NCBI GenBank assembly: GCA_030430715.1
Contig: JAUIJZ010000009.1
Coordinates: forward strand, 1-63,880
Length of the DNA: 63,880 nucleotides
Direction of reading: 5' to 3'
Origin: Alphaproteobacteria bacterium
Lineage (GTDB): Bacteria > Pseudomonadota > Alphaproteobacteria > Caulobacterales > Aquidulcibacteraceae
Each line of letters opens with the position of its first letter. The stretch's first letter is position 1. Of the stretch, positions 47,107-56,436 are shown piece by piece. The notes under the pieces were generated by a model. The model had not been told where the DNA came from. It ran no database searches and was given only the letters and a program-made list of their open reading frames with translations. Made by a program: the position numbers and the translations under genes.

Positions 47107-49284
47107 ATGAACGTTATTCCCCTTCGCCAGCGGTCCGAAGATGCATACCGGCCGCCGGATGAGGGCGGCGAGCTCGGCCTCATCAGCCTGAAATGGGTTT
47201 TCTCGTTTCTGCTCCGTCGCTGGATGCTGATCGGGGCTGTAGCGTTCCTCGTGGCCGTTGCGTGCTTCAGCTATTTTGCGCTGCAGCCCTCTCGCTACAC
47301 GGCGACATCGCTGCTCATGCTGCAGGGTGACCAGGAGCGCGTGCTCTCGCCCGAGCAGATGGTTGCCGGCGGTGCGACGCCCAACCAGCAAGTGGCGGAT
47401 TCTCAGCTTGAAGTGCTTCGCTCGCGGATGCTGGCCGGCCGGCTGGTGGATGATCTGAATCTGATCGAAGATCCGGAATGGAACGCGGCTTTGGCTCGTC
47501 GCAATGCGGGCAGGACTTCATCCGGCGAAGTGGACCCGGCCGTCGAACGTCAGTCCGTGATTGGCGCTGCTGCGGCGGCGATCGTGGTGCGGCGGCGCGG
47601 GTTGACCTATGCGGCTGAGGTTTCCGTCACTTCGGAAAGCCCAGAACGCGCGGCGCAAATGGCGAACCGCTTGGTCGAGCTGTTCCAACTTTACCAGACT
47701 GAGTCGCGCATTCGCGGTGCGGAGCGCGCAAATGATTGGCTCTCTCACCGCCTGACAGAGCTGCGTCGTGACGTGCAGGAAAAAGAAGAGATCGCCGAAG
47801 CGTATCGTGCGCGCACCGGACTGATCACGACCGAGGGCAGCTTGCTTGCCGAGCAACAGACCACGGACTTGCAGGCCCAGGTGCTCGAAGCGCGCGCCGA
47901 TTTGGCGGAAAAAGAAGCGCGCTATTTTCAAGTGCAGCAGATGACGGCGTCAGGCCAATCGGTGGACGCGATCGCCGGGGCGCTGCAATCGAACGTGATC
48001 ACGCAATTGCGTTCGCAGGAAGCGGAGATTGCGCGCAGGCAGGCTGACTTTGAAAGCCGTTATGGCGACGCGCATCCGCTTGTCGTGAATGTGCGCGCCG
48101 AGCGTGAAGACATTCGCAATCAGATCGACGCTGAGATCCGCCGCGTGACGGGAAGTCTGCGCAGCGAAGTTGAAGTCGCGCGGGCTCGTTTGCGGACGCT
48201 CGAGGACAGTATGTCCGTGATGCGCGGCGAACTTGCCGGCAACAATGAGGAAATGGTGCAGCTGCGCGAGTATGAGCGAGAGGCTGCGGCCGCGCGCGCT
48301 GTCTATGAAGCGTTCCTGCAGCGTTTCCACGAGATCGCCGACCAGGGCAATATCGGCGCTGCGCCGGCGGAGTTGGTTTCGGCCGCTTCCGTGCCGTTGG
48401 ATCGCAGTTCACCGAAGCTGCCTATGGCTTTTGTGATCGCTATTGCGCTTGGCCTTGGGCTTGGCTTGGCGGCTGGCTTTTTAGCGGAGGCTCTGGACGA
48501 AGGCTTCAGCGACACAGATGACATTGAGCGCAAGCTGGGAGTCGGCGCGCTGGCCATGGTGCCGAAACTGCGTCGCAGCGAGTTGAAGCAGCTGCCGCTC
48601 GCGTCGCAAACGCCCGCCGCATATCTGATGGGCCGCCAGGTTTCGGCATTCACCGAGGCGTGCCGCGTGTTGCGCACGAGCATTCTGTTCGCGGCGGGCA
48701 AGCCCAAGACGGAAGTGGTCGCGATTACCTCAGCGCTGCCGGACGAAGGCAAGACGACAATGTCGATCTGTCTCGCCCGCGTCTCGGCATTGTCCGGTCA
48801 GCGTGTGCTGCTGGTGGACTGCGATCAGCGCCGCCGTTCCGTAAAGGAAGTGCTCGATTTCGAGCCTCCGGTCGGTTTGATGCAGGTGCTTGCCGGCGAA
48901 GTGGACTGGCGCGAGGCGACGTTCCTTGATGATGCCAGCGGCATGCACATCTTGCCGCTCAGCAATGCGGGCTTCAGTCCGAAGGACGTATTCGGCAGCG
49001 AGGAGATCGATCGCTTGCTCGCTGAATTGCGCGAAGAATTTGATCTGATCGTGTTGGATTGCGCGCCTGTTCTGGCCGTAGCCGATACGCGGGTGATTGC
49101 GGCGAAGAGCGATTGCGTTGCGGTGGTAACGCGTTGGCAGAAGACGCCGATCCGTGCTGTTCGCGCGGCGTTGGAGCACCTCCAAAGCGCGGGCGCCAAG
49201 ATCCGCGGCGTCGTGCTCAACAACGTCGATCGCAGGATGCAGGGGTACTACTCGTACCCAATGTACGAGTTTCGCGAAGACTGA
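47107..49284 (+). CDS. polysaccharide co-polymerase / bacterial tyrosine autokinase (Wzc/GumC-like)
   Basis: 725-residue fused chain-length regulator and BY-kinase. TM1 (~36-58), Wzz domain and long periplasmic coiled-coil (~60-430), a Pro-rich TM2 (PKLPMAFVIAIALGLGLG, ~437-458), then a cytoplasmic kinase with Walker A in ALPDEGKTTMS (~543-553), Walker A' VLLVDCDQRR and Walker B LIVLDCAP. The C-terminus has a short tyrosine cluster (GYYSYPMYEF), the usual autophosphorylation tail. Cycling of phosphorylation controls polymer length and export. No Wza/GumB outer-membrane partner or phosphatase (Wzb) is visible nearby. A long leader with inverted repeats suggests it is a regulated first gene. 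Confidence 0.93.
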   Translation: MNVIPLRQRSEDAYRPPDEGGELGLISLKWVFSFLLRRWMLIGAVAFLVAVACFSYFALQPSRYTATSLLMLQGDQERVLSPEQMVAGGATPNQQVADSQLEVLRSRMLAGRLVDDLNLIEDPEWNAALARRNAGRTSSGEVDPAVERQSVIGAAAAAIVVRRRGLTYAAEVSVTSESPERAAQMANRLVELFQLYQTESRIRGAERANDWLSHRLTELRRDVQEKEEIAEAYRARTGLITTEGSLLAEQQTTDLQAQVLEARADLAEKEARYFQVQQMTASGQSVDAIAGALQSNVITQLRSQEAEIARRQADFESRYGDAHPLVVNVRAEREDIRNQIDAEIRRVTGSLRSEVEVARARLRTLEDSMSVMRGELAGNNEEMVQLREYEREAAAARAVYEAFLQRFHEIADQGNIGAAPAELVSAASVPLDRSSPKLPMAFVIAIALGLGLGLAAGFLAEALDEGFSDTDDIERKLGVGALAMVPKLRRSELKQLPLASQTPAAYLMGRQVSAFTEACRVLRTSILFAAGKPKTEVVAITSALPDEGKTTMSICLARVSALSGQRVLLVDCDQRRRSVKEVLDFEPPVGLMQVLAGEVDWREATFLDDASGMHILPLSNAGFSPKDVFGSEEIDRLLAELREEFDLIVLDCAPVLAVADTRVIAAKSDCVAVVTRWQKTPIRAVRAALEHLQSAGAKIRGVVLNNVDRRMQGYYSYPMYEFRED
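49243..49270 (+). repeat. two mutually exclusive hairpins at the autokinase 3' end
   Basis: GGGTAC/GTACCC (49243-49248 with 49254-49259) and ACTCGTAC/GTACGAGT (49250-49257 with 49263-49270) share the GTAC at 49254-49257, so only one can form at a time. They fall in the codons of the tyrosine cluster. Repeated TAC codons may explain them. Confidence 0.35.
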
Positions 49285-49522
49285 AACCGCCAGCAAAACC
49301 CGCCATCATTGTGCGGCCAACCTGAGTACAAAATGAACAGTCGCGTACGACCTTGAAGCGTCGAATGTTGCGCTGACGCTACTGCTTCCCCATTTGCGCG
49401 AACCTCACAGTTCTGAGGCTCTGGGGAGCCATTGTGCACTTGCGCAATGGCTAAACGCGCGCTTTAACAAAGGTGCTGCTTACGCGTCTCAGAAGGTCGC
49501 GCGTCAAGCAGCGGGGACCGTC

Positions 49523-50299
49523 ATGAGAGAGCACGCAAAGCCGGAGGGCGCGCACGCGAAAGGCGTGGAGACACGCGCGCAGTCCGCCCATTCGCACCGC
49601 GCATTTGGCGCCCGTTTTGCGACGACACGTCCGGCAGCGGACGATATGAACGGTCAAGTCGAAATCTTACATTTGCGGGCGCCTGTGCGCCGCGGGAACG
49701 AGCCTCCGGTCGGCGGGGTCTCGAAACGGTTGTTCGACATTCTCGTGTCGGCCTCGGCGCTTTTGCTGTTTGCTCCCTTCCTCTTGCTGCTTGCGCTGAT
49801 TGTGCGCCTGGACAGCCCGGGCCCATCTATTTTCAAGCAGGATCGTGGCGGGCTTCGCGGTAAGTCGTTCAAAATCTGGAAGTTCCGCACCATGTCGGTG
49901 ATGGAAAATTGCGGTGTGGTACAAGCGCGCTCCGGCGACGCCCGGCTGACCCGCATTGGCGGCTTCCTGCGCCGCTCCAGCCTCGATGAGCTGCCGCAAT
50001 TGATCAATGTCCTGATTGGCGACATGTCCATTATTGGGCCGCGTCCGCATGCGCTTGAGCATGACGCGAAGTTCGCCAAGGTGGACCGTCGCTATATGCT
50101 GCGCTTTGCCGCCCGTCCTGGGGTGACGGGCCTTGCTCAGGTCAGCGGTAGTCGCGGACCCACTGAAACGGATGAGAAAATCATCACGCGCTCCGGTTTT
50201 GACGCCGAATATGTACAGGCCTGGTCCTGGCGGCGGGAGTTCGAAATCTTCGGCCGGACGCTGATCGTTTTGCTCAAGGATGATCCCGGCGCTGTCTGA
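49523..50299 (+). CDS. undecaprenyl-phosphate sugar-1-phosphate transferase (priming, WcaJ/PssY-like)
   Basis: 258 residues. A variable, hydrophilic N-terminus (~75 aa) is followed by a membrane re-entrant helix (KRLFDILVSASALLLFAPFLLLLALIVRLDSPGP) and the catalytic core of the small bacterial-sugar-transferase family (KIWKFRTM ... RIGGFLRRSSLDELPQLINVLIGDMSIIGPRP ... PGVTGLAQVSG). It places the first sugar phosphate on undecaprenyl phosphate, starting each repeat unit. The Asp-Glu of LDELPQ and the Pro-Arg-Pro are present, so it is likely active. ATG at 49523 follows GGGGA; a start at 49646 is possible. It follows the autokinase by 238 bases. Confidence 0.92.
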   Translation: MREHAKPEGAHAKGVETRAQSAHSHRAFGARFATTRPAADDMNGQVEILHLRAPVRRGNEPPVGGVSKRLFDILVSASALLLFAPFLLLLALIVRLDSPGPSIFKQDRGGLRGKSFKIWKFRTMSVMENCGVVQARSGDARLTRIGGFLRRSSLDELPQLINVLIGDMSIIGPRPHALEHDAKFAKVDRRYMLRFAARPGVTGLAQVSGSRGPTETDEKIITRSGFDAEYVQAWSWRREFEIFGRTLIVLLKDDPGAV

Positions 50300-50412
50300 T
50301 CGCGCTCCTGCCTTGATCCGCGCGCGCGTCATGTTCCGGATGCATGAGTTTAGCCTTCTCGCGTTCGTCCTAGAGCGCTCGTCATCCAGCTGACGGGAGC
50401 GCCGTTCCTGTG

Positions 50413-51855
50413 ATGCGGTCCGAGCGGATTATTGTCCTCGATTGGCCTTTGATCGCGGCGCTGGTCGGCTTTACCGCCATCCCGCTTTCGCTAGAGCCTC
50501 CAAATGCCGAGGCCCTTGCCGGGTTTTGGAGCGTTGGTTTTGCAAGCGATGTGATCGCCAACATTCTCGGCTTTATACCCGTTGGTGTTGTTTTGGCGTG
50601 GCGCGGACCGGTCCGCGCCATTGGCATCGCCGCGGCTCTGTCGGGGCTAGCTGAATCCACGCAGTTTTTTTCGGCTGACCGCTCGCCGGCCTTCTTTGAT
50701 TTCGCCACCAACGTATTGGGGGCGGGACTGGGCGTGCTGTGTGCGCAGATTTGGGGCGGGCGAAAGGTGACGTTCCGGATCACGCAGCGCCGGGCTCTCG
50801 CCGGCGCTGCTGTCGCTCTGTTGATTGCTGCTTCGGGCGTGTTGATTGGGCCGCGGGCGTTGCAACGGACGCTCGACCAATTGCTTGACGCGCCGGCGAC
50901 GACCTTGCGGCTTATTCCAGCCAATCAGCGCGGCCTTGATGCGCGGGGGCGCTTGGAAGCGCACTGGTCATTCGACGAGGGCGAGGGAGCACTGGAGGGC
51001 GTCAACGCACCAGGATTAGCCGAAGGCATATCAGGGCGGGCGCTTTTTCTGAATGGATCCAATTATGTGATCGCGTCGTCGGCGGAAGATTTACAGCTTG
51101 CCGGCGATATGACCATCGCGGCCTGGATCAGGCTTGATGCTTTTTCGGATGAAGACGCCACGATCCTTTCGACCATGTCTCATCTTGAGCGCGGCTATAA
51201 TTTTTATGTCACCGAGGAGCCTGGCTTTCAGGCGCTTGCGGTGGAACTCGGCGCCAATAATGGCCTTACCGCAGCGCGCTTCGGCAGAAGCGAAATAGCA
51301 TTGGATCGTTGGACGTTTGTCGCTGCGACCTACAGTGCGGAAACTTTAGATTTGCACCTGTTCGTTGATGGCCAGGAAGACGACGCCTGCTTGCTGGGCG
51401 TCACGCCGGCCCGGCAGACCGTTTCCGGGCTTGACGCTAGGCTCGGGCGGCATCCCGAAAACGACATGGAATATTTTCACGGCGCGATGGACGAGGTGCG
51501 CGTCTATTCGTCAGCGCTCTCGGCGTTCGAGATTGCGGAATTGTACGCAGCTGAGCGTCCCGCGATGGAAAGCGAACCCTTGCGCATGAACGCGGAAACG
51601 TCTTGCCCGCCTGCGCCGGCAAAAGATCCGACGATCATGGGCTGGCTGGTTGTGGTGGGGCAATTGGCGGCGGTGGTTTGGCTTGGCTTAAGCGGGCAGG
51701 GCTGGGTTCGCGGAGCCGTTCTGGCAGGCGTGGCCGTCTTCGTTGGCCTGCGCTGGATTGTCTACGGTCCGCTGTCGGCCTATCCGGTTCTCGTTGTTTT
51801 GCTCATTCTCGCCGGAATGCTGTCGGTACTGGCCGCGCGCGTCCGCGAAGTTTAG
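50413..51855 (+). CDS. VanZ-family membrane protein fused to a LamG/concanavalin-like domain
   Basis: 480 residues. The N-terminal ~140 residues form a VanZ-type four-helix membrane unit (DVIANILGFIPVGVVLA ... DFATNVLGAGLGVL). Residues ~175-385 form a LamG-like jelly-roll sugar-binding domain (LEAHWSFDEGEG ... MTIAAWIRLDAF ... RWTFVAATYSAETLDLHLFVDGQ ... GAMDEVRVYSSALS). The C-terminus adds two or three membrane helices (~405-475). LamG flanked by helices would sit in the periplasm, positioned to bind nascent polymer. The role in the locus is unknown: assembly, anchoring or retention are candidates. ATG at 50413 directly follows a GTG. It ends overlapping the next, convergent gene by four bases. 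Confidence 0.85.
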   Translation: MRSERIIVLDWPLIAALVGFTAIPLSLEPPNAEALAGFWSVGFASDVIANILGFIPVGVVLAWRGPVRAIGIAAALSGLAESTQFFSADRSPAFFDFATNVLGAGLGVLCAQIWGGRKVTFRITQRRALAGAAVALLIAASGVLIGPRALQRTLDQLLDAPATTLRLIPANQRGLDARGRLEAHWSFDEGEGALEGVNAPGLAEGISGRALFLNGSNYVIASSAEDLQLAGDMTIAAWIRLDAFSDEDATILSTMSHLERGYNFYVTEEPGFQALAVELGANNGLTAARFGRSEIALDRWTFVAATYSAETLDLHLFVDGQEDDACLLGVTPARQTVSGLDARLGRHPENDMEYFHGAMDEVRVYSSALSAFEIAELYAAERPAMESEPLRMNAETSCPPAPAKDPTIMGWLVVVGQLAAVVWLGLSGQGWVRGAVLAGVAVFVGLRWIVYGPLSAYPVLVVLLILAGMLSVLAARVREV

Positions 51856-53000
51856 CGCCGCGCCGCCGCGCCTTTTAGAACCGCCCAATAGCGATCCTTG
51901 GCGCGCCTGACGCTAAAATCGCGCACGCGCTGCTGCGCTTTTTCGGCCCAGGAAGCGCGGACCTCAGTGGAATGGAGCATATCTATCGCCCGCGTGAGCG
52001 CGTCCGCGTCGTTCAGCGGCGTGAGAATGCCGCTCCGGCCTTCCGTCAGGCCGTGGACTGCTTCGCGTTCCGTCTCAGCCAGAATTTCCGCGGGCCCTGC
52101 CGGGCAATTGGTTGCGATCACCGGGACGCGCAGCGCCATCGCCTCAACCAAGGCATTGGGAAAACCCTCCGCGTTGGAGGACGAGACGAAGATGTCCGCG
52201 CCGCGCACAAGCGGGAAGGGATTGTCTACGTGTCCCGGCAAAAACACCCGTTCAGCAAGCCCAAGCTCGCGGATAAGATGTTCAAGCTGCGGACGTTCTG
52301 GGCCTTCGCCAATGATGACCAGCCTTCCGCGATAGGCGCTGTCATGGAAGGCCCTGATGAGCAGCGCGAAATTCTTGACCGAGGTCAGCCGGCCGACGCC
52401 TATAATGTAAGGGCCGGCTATGGCGAGTGATGAAGGCGCGCGCCCGGCGTTTTCAATCGCCTCCGCATCGACGGGATTGTCGATAACGGTGATCTGGCGC
52501 TTTGCGACGCCGAAGGCTGTTTCGAGATCCTTGGACACACCGGAAGACACGGCGATGATGTGATCTGCGCGCGGATAGGCAAGGCGGATGATCTGCTTGG
52601 CGATCTGAGCGGAGAGACCGGCGCCAAGATGGGCCGAATTCTGGATGCGCTCGCTGATCACGCACGGAATGCCGAGGCTCTTGGCTCCAGCGACGGCGGC
52701 GATGTTTGCCCGCGTGAGAAAGCTCAGGATGACGTCCGGACGCGTCCGGGCGAACACCTCGCGCAGAGCGAAGACGGAACGTGGCAGGGAACTCCTGCAA
52801 TCGAGCTGATGTACGCGCACCCAGGGCGGCGGCGAATAGACGGGCGGCTCGTCGTCGAGCAAGACAAGCTCGATTTCATATTCGGCGCGCTCTGCTTCGC
52901 TCGCAGCCAGCAATGTGCACATGACCCGCTCGGCGCCGCCGGATACGAGAGAGTTTATGACAAAAAGCGCGCGCTTGCGCGGCCGGGGGGCGGGACTCAT
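51852..53000 (-). CDS. glycosyltransferase family 4
   Basis: 382-residue GT-B enzyme. It starts with ALFVINSLVSGGAERVMCTLL, a typical GT4 N-terminus with the glycine-rich acceptor loop. The donor domain has GVGRLTSVKNFALLIRAF, then VFLPGHVDNPFPLVRGADIFVSSSNAEGFPNALVEAMALRVPVI, with the E-x7-E pair. It is transcribed leftward right after the deacetylase gene (six bases), suggesting a two-gene operon that acts on the same sugar. The donor is unknown. Confidence 0.9.
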   Translation of the reverse strand: MSPAPRPRKRALFVINSLVSGGAERVMCTLLAASEAERAEYEIELVLLDDEPPVYSPPPWVRVHQLDCRSSLPRSVFALREVFARTRPDVILSFLTRANIAAVAGAKSLGIPCVISERIQNSAHLGAGLSAQIAKQIIRLAYPRADHIIAVSSGVSKDLETAFGVAKRQITVIDNPVDAEAIENAGRAPSSLAIAGPYIIGVGRLTSVKNFALLIRAFHDSAYRGRLVIIGEGPERPQLEHLIRELGLAERVFLPGHVDNPFPLVRGADIFVSSSNAEGFPNALVEAMALRVPVIATNCPAGPAEILAETEREAVHGLTEGRSGILTPLNDADALTRAIDMLHSTEVRASWAEKAQQRVRDFSVRRAKDRYWAVLKGAAARR

Positions 53001-53006
53001 CGCAGG

Positions 53007-54059
53007 TCAGGCCGGTCTGAAAACGCGGAGGCCGTTGAATAGGTAGAACGGCGCCCCAGACAAAAGCACATCGAGATAATGCAGCGATTGCAGGTTGCCG
53101 TTCAGGGCGACGCGTGGAAGAGCGAACAAATGATCGCGGTGCGCATCGGCCAACATGCCTTTGCGGGTGGTCACAGCGCTCTCAAAGCCTAGGCTCTTGG
53201 CGATGTCGAAATCACGCGGGCCGGCCGAGCCAGGATCGCCATAGGGATAGGCGAAGTGCTTGGGGCGGGCGCCGGTTTCTTCCGCTATGCGTGCGGCGCC
53301 TTGATCCATCTCGTCGCTGGCGCGGGCGGGGTCGAGCTTGGATACGGCGAAATGGTTGATCGTATGCCCGCCAATGGTGACCAGCGGATCGCGCGCCAAC
53401 GTACGCACCTCATCCCAGCTCATGGCCTGCTCCGCGCAGATATCTTTCTGCGATACGCCGTAGCGGGCGCAGAGCGCGCGCGTCATGGTGCGCTGTTCAT
53501 CCTCCGGCGCGTGGCGGAGGATGGGATAGATTTGGTTCCAGGCCGCCCGCTTCGCCGCGAGCGTTCCGCAGGGAATGGTCTGCGGGACGCCATCAAGCTC
53601 CATTTCGATCGCGTCATTGCGCGCGATGATTTCTTGCAGCGACAGCCACCACAATTCAGCGCCGCCATCGGGCAACGCAGAGCTCACATAAACAGTGAAA
53701 GGCGCATCGGCGGCCTTCATCACAGGGTAGGCGTGTTCGAGATTATCTCTGTAGCCGTCATCTATTGTGAACGCCGCAAAGGGGCGAGCGGTGCGCGCTT
53801 CCGGCGCCCTCAGACGTGCGACCGCCTCGTCCATCGAGACGATATCCCAGCCGCGTTGCCGCACCCGGCCAACGGCGCTGGCCAGGAAATCCGGCGTGAT
53901 CGCCAGCAATCCGTTCGGGTCGAACTCCGCGCCGGTGGCGGGGCGGATATGGTGCATCATGAAGATGACGCCCAGGCCGCGCGTCATCGGCGCCATCGCC
54001 TCGCCAATGCCGGAATAGTGCAGCGCGTTCAGACCGGCCTTGAGCACATTCGGGTTCAT
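53007..54059 (-). CDS. polysaccharide deacetylase (CE4)
   Basis: 350 residues of the NodB-homology family, removing N-acetyl (or O-acetyl) groups from polysaccharide or its precursor. Motif 1 is TIDDGYRDN (D100/D101), motif 2 is GGHTINH with the metal-binding histidines, and the later FAYPYGDPGSAG is the usual third motif. No signal peptide is evident, so it probably works on lipid-linked intermediates in the cytoplasm. Hits of this type in holdfast loci (HfsH) deacetylate GlcNAc polymer to increase adhesion, so adhesive or charge-modifying polysaccharide is likely here. First gene of a leftward pair with a GT4. Confidence 0.88.
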   Translation of the reverse strand: MNPNVLKAGLNALHYSGIGEAMAPMTRGLGVIFMMHHIRPATGAEFDPNGLLAITPDFLASAVGRVRQRGWDIVSMDEAVARLRAPEARTARPFAAFTIDDGYRDNLEHAYPVMKAADAPFTVYVSSALPDGGAELWWLSLQEIIARNDAIEMELDGVPQTIPCGTLAAKRAAWNQIYPILRHAPEDEQRTMTRALCARYGVSQKDICAEQAMSWDEVRTLARDPLVTIGGHTINHFAVSKLDPARASDEMDQGAARIAEETGARPKHFAYPYGDPGSAGPRDFDIAKSLGFESAVTTRKGMLADAHRDHLFALPRVALNGNLQSLHYLDVLLSGAPFYLFNGLRVFRPA

Positions 54060-54103
54060 CGAAACGGCGCCTTGTGCCGAAAATCGGAGCGGTGTGAGCG
54101 GGG

Positions 54104-54117
54104 GACGCTTATGCGTC
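54104..54117. repeat. short inverted repeat in the divergent 276-base gap
   Basis: GACGC, four bases, GCGTC, in the gap between the divergent deacetylase and oxygenase genes. That gap has no other gene and presumably holds both promoters. Arms are short; a chance repeat is possible. Confidence 0.25.
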
Positions 54118-54335
54118 TCAGAATAAGTACGGTACGGCGCATAGCATCCAAGAGGTTAGCAAACTAGGCGCCGCTCGGCGCGGGGTTGGCCCGTTTACAT
54201 TACCGGCAGAGCCGGCGGGTGAACGGCGTGGGCGCCCGCGCCCAACACGCGTGGCGGGTTGCGGGTGCGCGGTGTCGGGCCTAGAAATTGCTTATCCGGC
54301 AGAAGCCGCGCGTTGCGCTTATCGAGGCAAGTCAC

Positions 54336-55211
54336 GTGACCACGATGCAATCCTATGCGCCCGAAGTTGGCGCCAACATTCCGAGCCCGCTCGGTGTGTT
54401 CGACGATCCGCGTTATGCGGAGATCGCCCTGCGGAGGGGGCAGGAATATCAGGGGGCAGACCCGTTCCCGCATATTGTCATCGACAATTTTCTGCCGCCC
54501 GCGCTTACGCGTGCGCTGGGCGCCGCGTTTCCCAAACCGAGCGATATCGCCTGGATCGAGCGTGACAATGTAAACAATCGCCGCCGTTACCAGCATGACG
54601 AAACGAAGCTGCCGCCGCTCATCCGCGAGATGCTGCGTGAGTTCAACGGCCGGCAATTTACCCTTTTCCTAGAAACGCTGACCGGTATTCAGAGCCTAAT
54701 CCCCGATCCGTATTTTATCGGCGGTGGCGCGCATATGAGCGGCGCAGGCGATTTTCTGAAAATCCATGCTGACTTCAACTGGCACCATAAGCTGCAAGCG
54801 TATCGGCGCGTGAACGCGCTGATGTACGTTACAGATCACTGGGAGCCGGAATGGCAGGGCGCGATCGAGTTCTGGGACAAGGACATGACCGGCCCAAAAG
54901 TGTCCACGCTGCCATTGTTCAATCGGCTCGTGATTTTCTCCACCGGCGAGCATTCCAATCACGGCCCGCGCTTGCCGAACCTTTGCCCCGAGGGCGTCTA
55001 TCGTAAGGTTCTTAATCTCTATTATTACACCACGGCGCGTGAGGACGGCGACATGGCCGACCCACATTTCACGCTCTACAAGGATAAGGACGCCGATAAC
55101 CGCAACGCGGCGGCGGGTACGGCGGATGCTTCAGCTTACCGGGTGGAAGCTTCGCCATTCGCCATGGGGCTTGGCGCCGAGTACCGTAAAACCGGCGGCG
55201 CGAAGGAATAA
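54336..55211 (+). CDS. 2-oxoglutarate/Fe(II)-dependent oxygenase
   Basis: 291 residues of the prolyl-4-hydroxylase-like 2OG-Fe(II) oxygenase type. H144-x-D146 (IHADFNWHH) and a downstream histidine in GEHSNHG (H206 or H209) would bind iron, and R223 (VYRKVLNLYYYT) would bind 2-oxoglutarate. The motif order is normal for the family. It likely hydroxylates or desaturates a sugar or a lipid/protein component of the surface polymer; similar genes occur in several polysaccharide loci. GTG at 54336 follows GAGG by eight bases; ATG at 54345 is an alternative. Substrate unknown. Confidence 0.85.
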   Translation: MTTMQSYAPEVGANIPSPLGVFDDPRYAEIALRRGQEYQGADPFPHIVIDNFLPPALTRALGAAFPKPSDIAWIERDNVNNRRRYQHDETKLPPLIREMLREFNGRQFTLFLETLTGIQSLIPDPYFIGGGAHMSGAGDFLKIHADFNWHHKLQAYRRVNALMYVTDHWEPEWQGAIEFWDKDMTGPKVSTLPLFNRLVIFSTGEHSNHGPRLPNLCPEGVYRKVLNLYYYTTAREDGDMADPHFTLYKDKDADNRNAAAGTADASAYRVEASPFAMGLGAEYRKTGGAKE

Positions 55212-55282
55212 TCGCTAGCCGAATTGAACTGAAATCGAGGCGCGATTCTTGAATGGATCGCGCCTCAATCACGAGGACAATG

Positions 55283-56419
55283 ATGTCAAACGCTCCGCAA
55301 TCAGAAGCCAGCACGCTTTCGAAGATTTACTATTCGAAGCCATCGATTGGTCCTCTGGAGGCGGAATACGCCGCTGACGCGGCGGCCAACGGCTGGGCGG
55401 AGCATTGCTTCGACTATCTCAATCGCTTTGAGAAGGAATTTGCCGAGTGGCTTGGCGTTAAGCACACGGTCGCGACAACCGGCGCCACCGGCGCGTTGCA
55501 CATGGGTCTTGTCGCGCTGGGCATTCAGCCGGGCGACGAGGTCATTCTCGGCGATATCAATTGGATCGCTTCGGCGGCGCCGATCGTTTACCTCGGCGCC
55601 AAGCCGGTGTTTGTCGATGTGCTCGAAGATACCTGGTGTCTGGATCCGGAGAAGGTTGAAGCGGCGATCACGCCCAAGACCAAGGCGATCATGGCCGTGC
55701 ATCTCTATGGCTCAATCGCCGATATGGATGCGCTGCTGGATATTGGCCGCCGTCATGGCATTCCTGTCGTCGAAGACGCTGCGGAATCGATGGGCTCGCG
55801 TTGGAAGAATGGCCAGCGCACCGGCACGATGGGCGCCTATTCCGCGTTCTCGTTTCACGGTTCGAAGACCATGACGACGGGCGAGGGCGGCATGTTCGCC
55901 ACCAATGATGACAAGATCGCTCATACCGTTAAGGCGCTTAATGCGCACGGCCGCTTGCCGGGGCAAACCAAGCAATTCTGGGCCGACATGATCGGCTACA
56001 AATACAAAATGTCGAATATTCAGGCGGCGCTGGGCTGCGCGCAGATGCAGCGCCTAGAAGACCTGATCGAGCGCCGGCGCGAGATCATGGCGAAGTATCG
56101 CGCAAGGCTCGGCAATCTGCCGCTTGCCCTGAATACCGAGCCGGAAGGCACGGTGAACGGCTTTTGGATGCCGACCATCGTCGTCAATCGCGACGTGAAG
56201 ACATTCGACCGCCAGGCGCTGCTCGACGATATGGTCGCGCACAATATCGATGCGCGTGTCTTCTTCTGGCCGCTAACCATGCTGCCGATGTTCGAGGACA
56301 AGCCGCAGAACGAGATTTCGTACTCGCTCTATCAGCGCGCCATCAATCTGCCGAGCTATTACGATCTCAAGGACGATGAGATCGATCGTGTTTGCGACAT
56401 CATCCGTAGGCACGTTTGA
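55283..56419 (+). CDS. DegT/DnrJ/EryC1 family sugar aminotransferase
   Basis: 378 residues, PLP-dependent aminotransferase converting a keto-sugar nucleotide to an amino sugar (or, in some relatives, a dehydration reaction). The PLP lysine is K195 in FHGSKTMTTGEGG; VATTGATGALHMGL binds phosphate; and VEDAAESMG is the aspartate motif. It lies next to the cytidylyltransferase branch and is the probable source of an amino group, with PIG-L deacetylase adjacent. ATG at 55283 follows GAGGA with a five-base spacer. A strong terminator follows. Confidence 0.9.
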   Translation: MSNAPQSEASTLSKIYYSKPSIGPLEAEYAADAAANGWAEHCFDYLNRFEKEFAEWLGVKHTVATTGATGALHMGLVALGIQPGDEVILGDINWIASAAPIVYLGAKPVFVDVLEDTWCLDPEKVEAAITPKTKAIMAVHLYGSIADMDALLDIGRRHGIPVVEDAAESMGSRWKNGQRTGTMGAYSAFSFHGSKTMTTGEGGMFATNDDKIAHTVKALNAHGRLPGQTKQFWADMIGYKYKMSNIQAALGCAQMQRLEDLIERRREIMAKYRARLGNLPLALNTEPEGTVNGFWMPTIVVNRDVKTFDRQALLDDMVAHNIDARVFFWPLTMLPMFEDKPQNEISYSLYQRAINLPSYYDLKDDEIDRVCDIIRRHV

Positions 56420-56436
56420 CCGCGCAGTGCGTATAA

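Noticed and set aside
46772-47107. 111-codon reverse frame in the autokinase leader
   Set aside because: No ribosome site and no coding character; it covers inverted repeats and is better seen as regulatory DNA.
50340-50405. Imperfect stem before the VanZ-LamG gene
   Set aside because: Arms contain mismatches and there is no T-run, so it is neither a clear terminator nor an operator.
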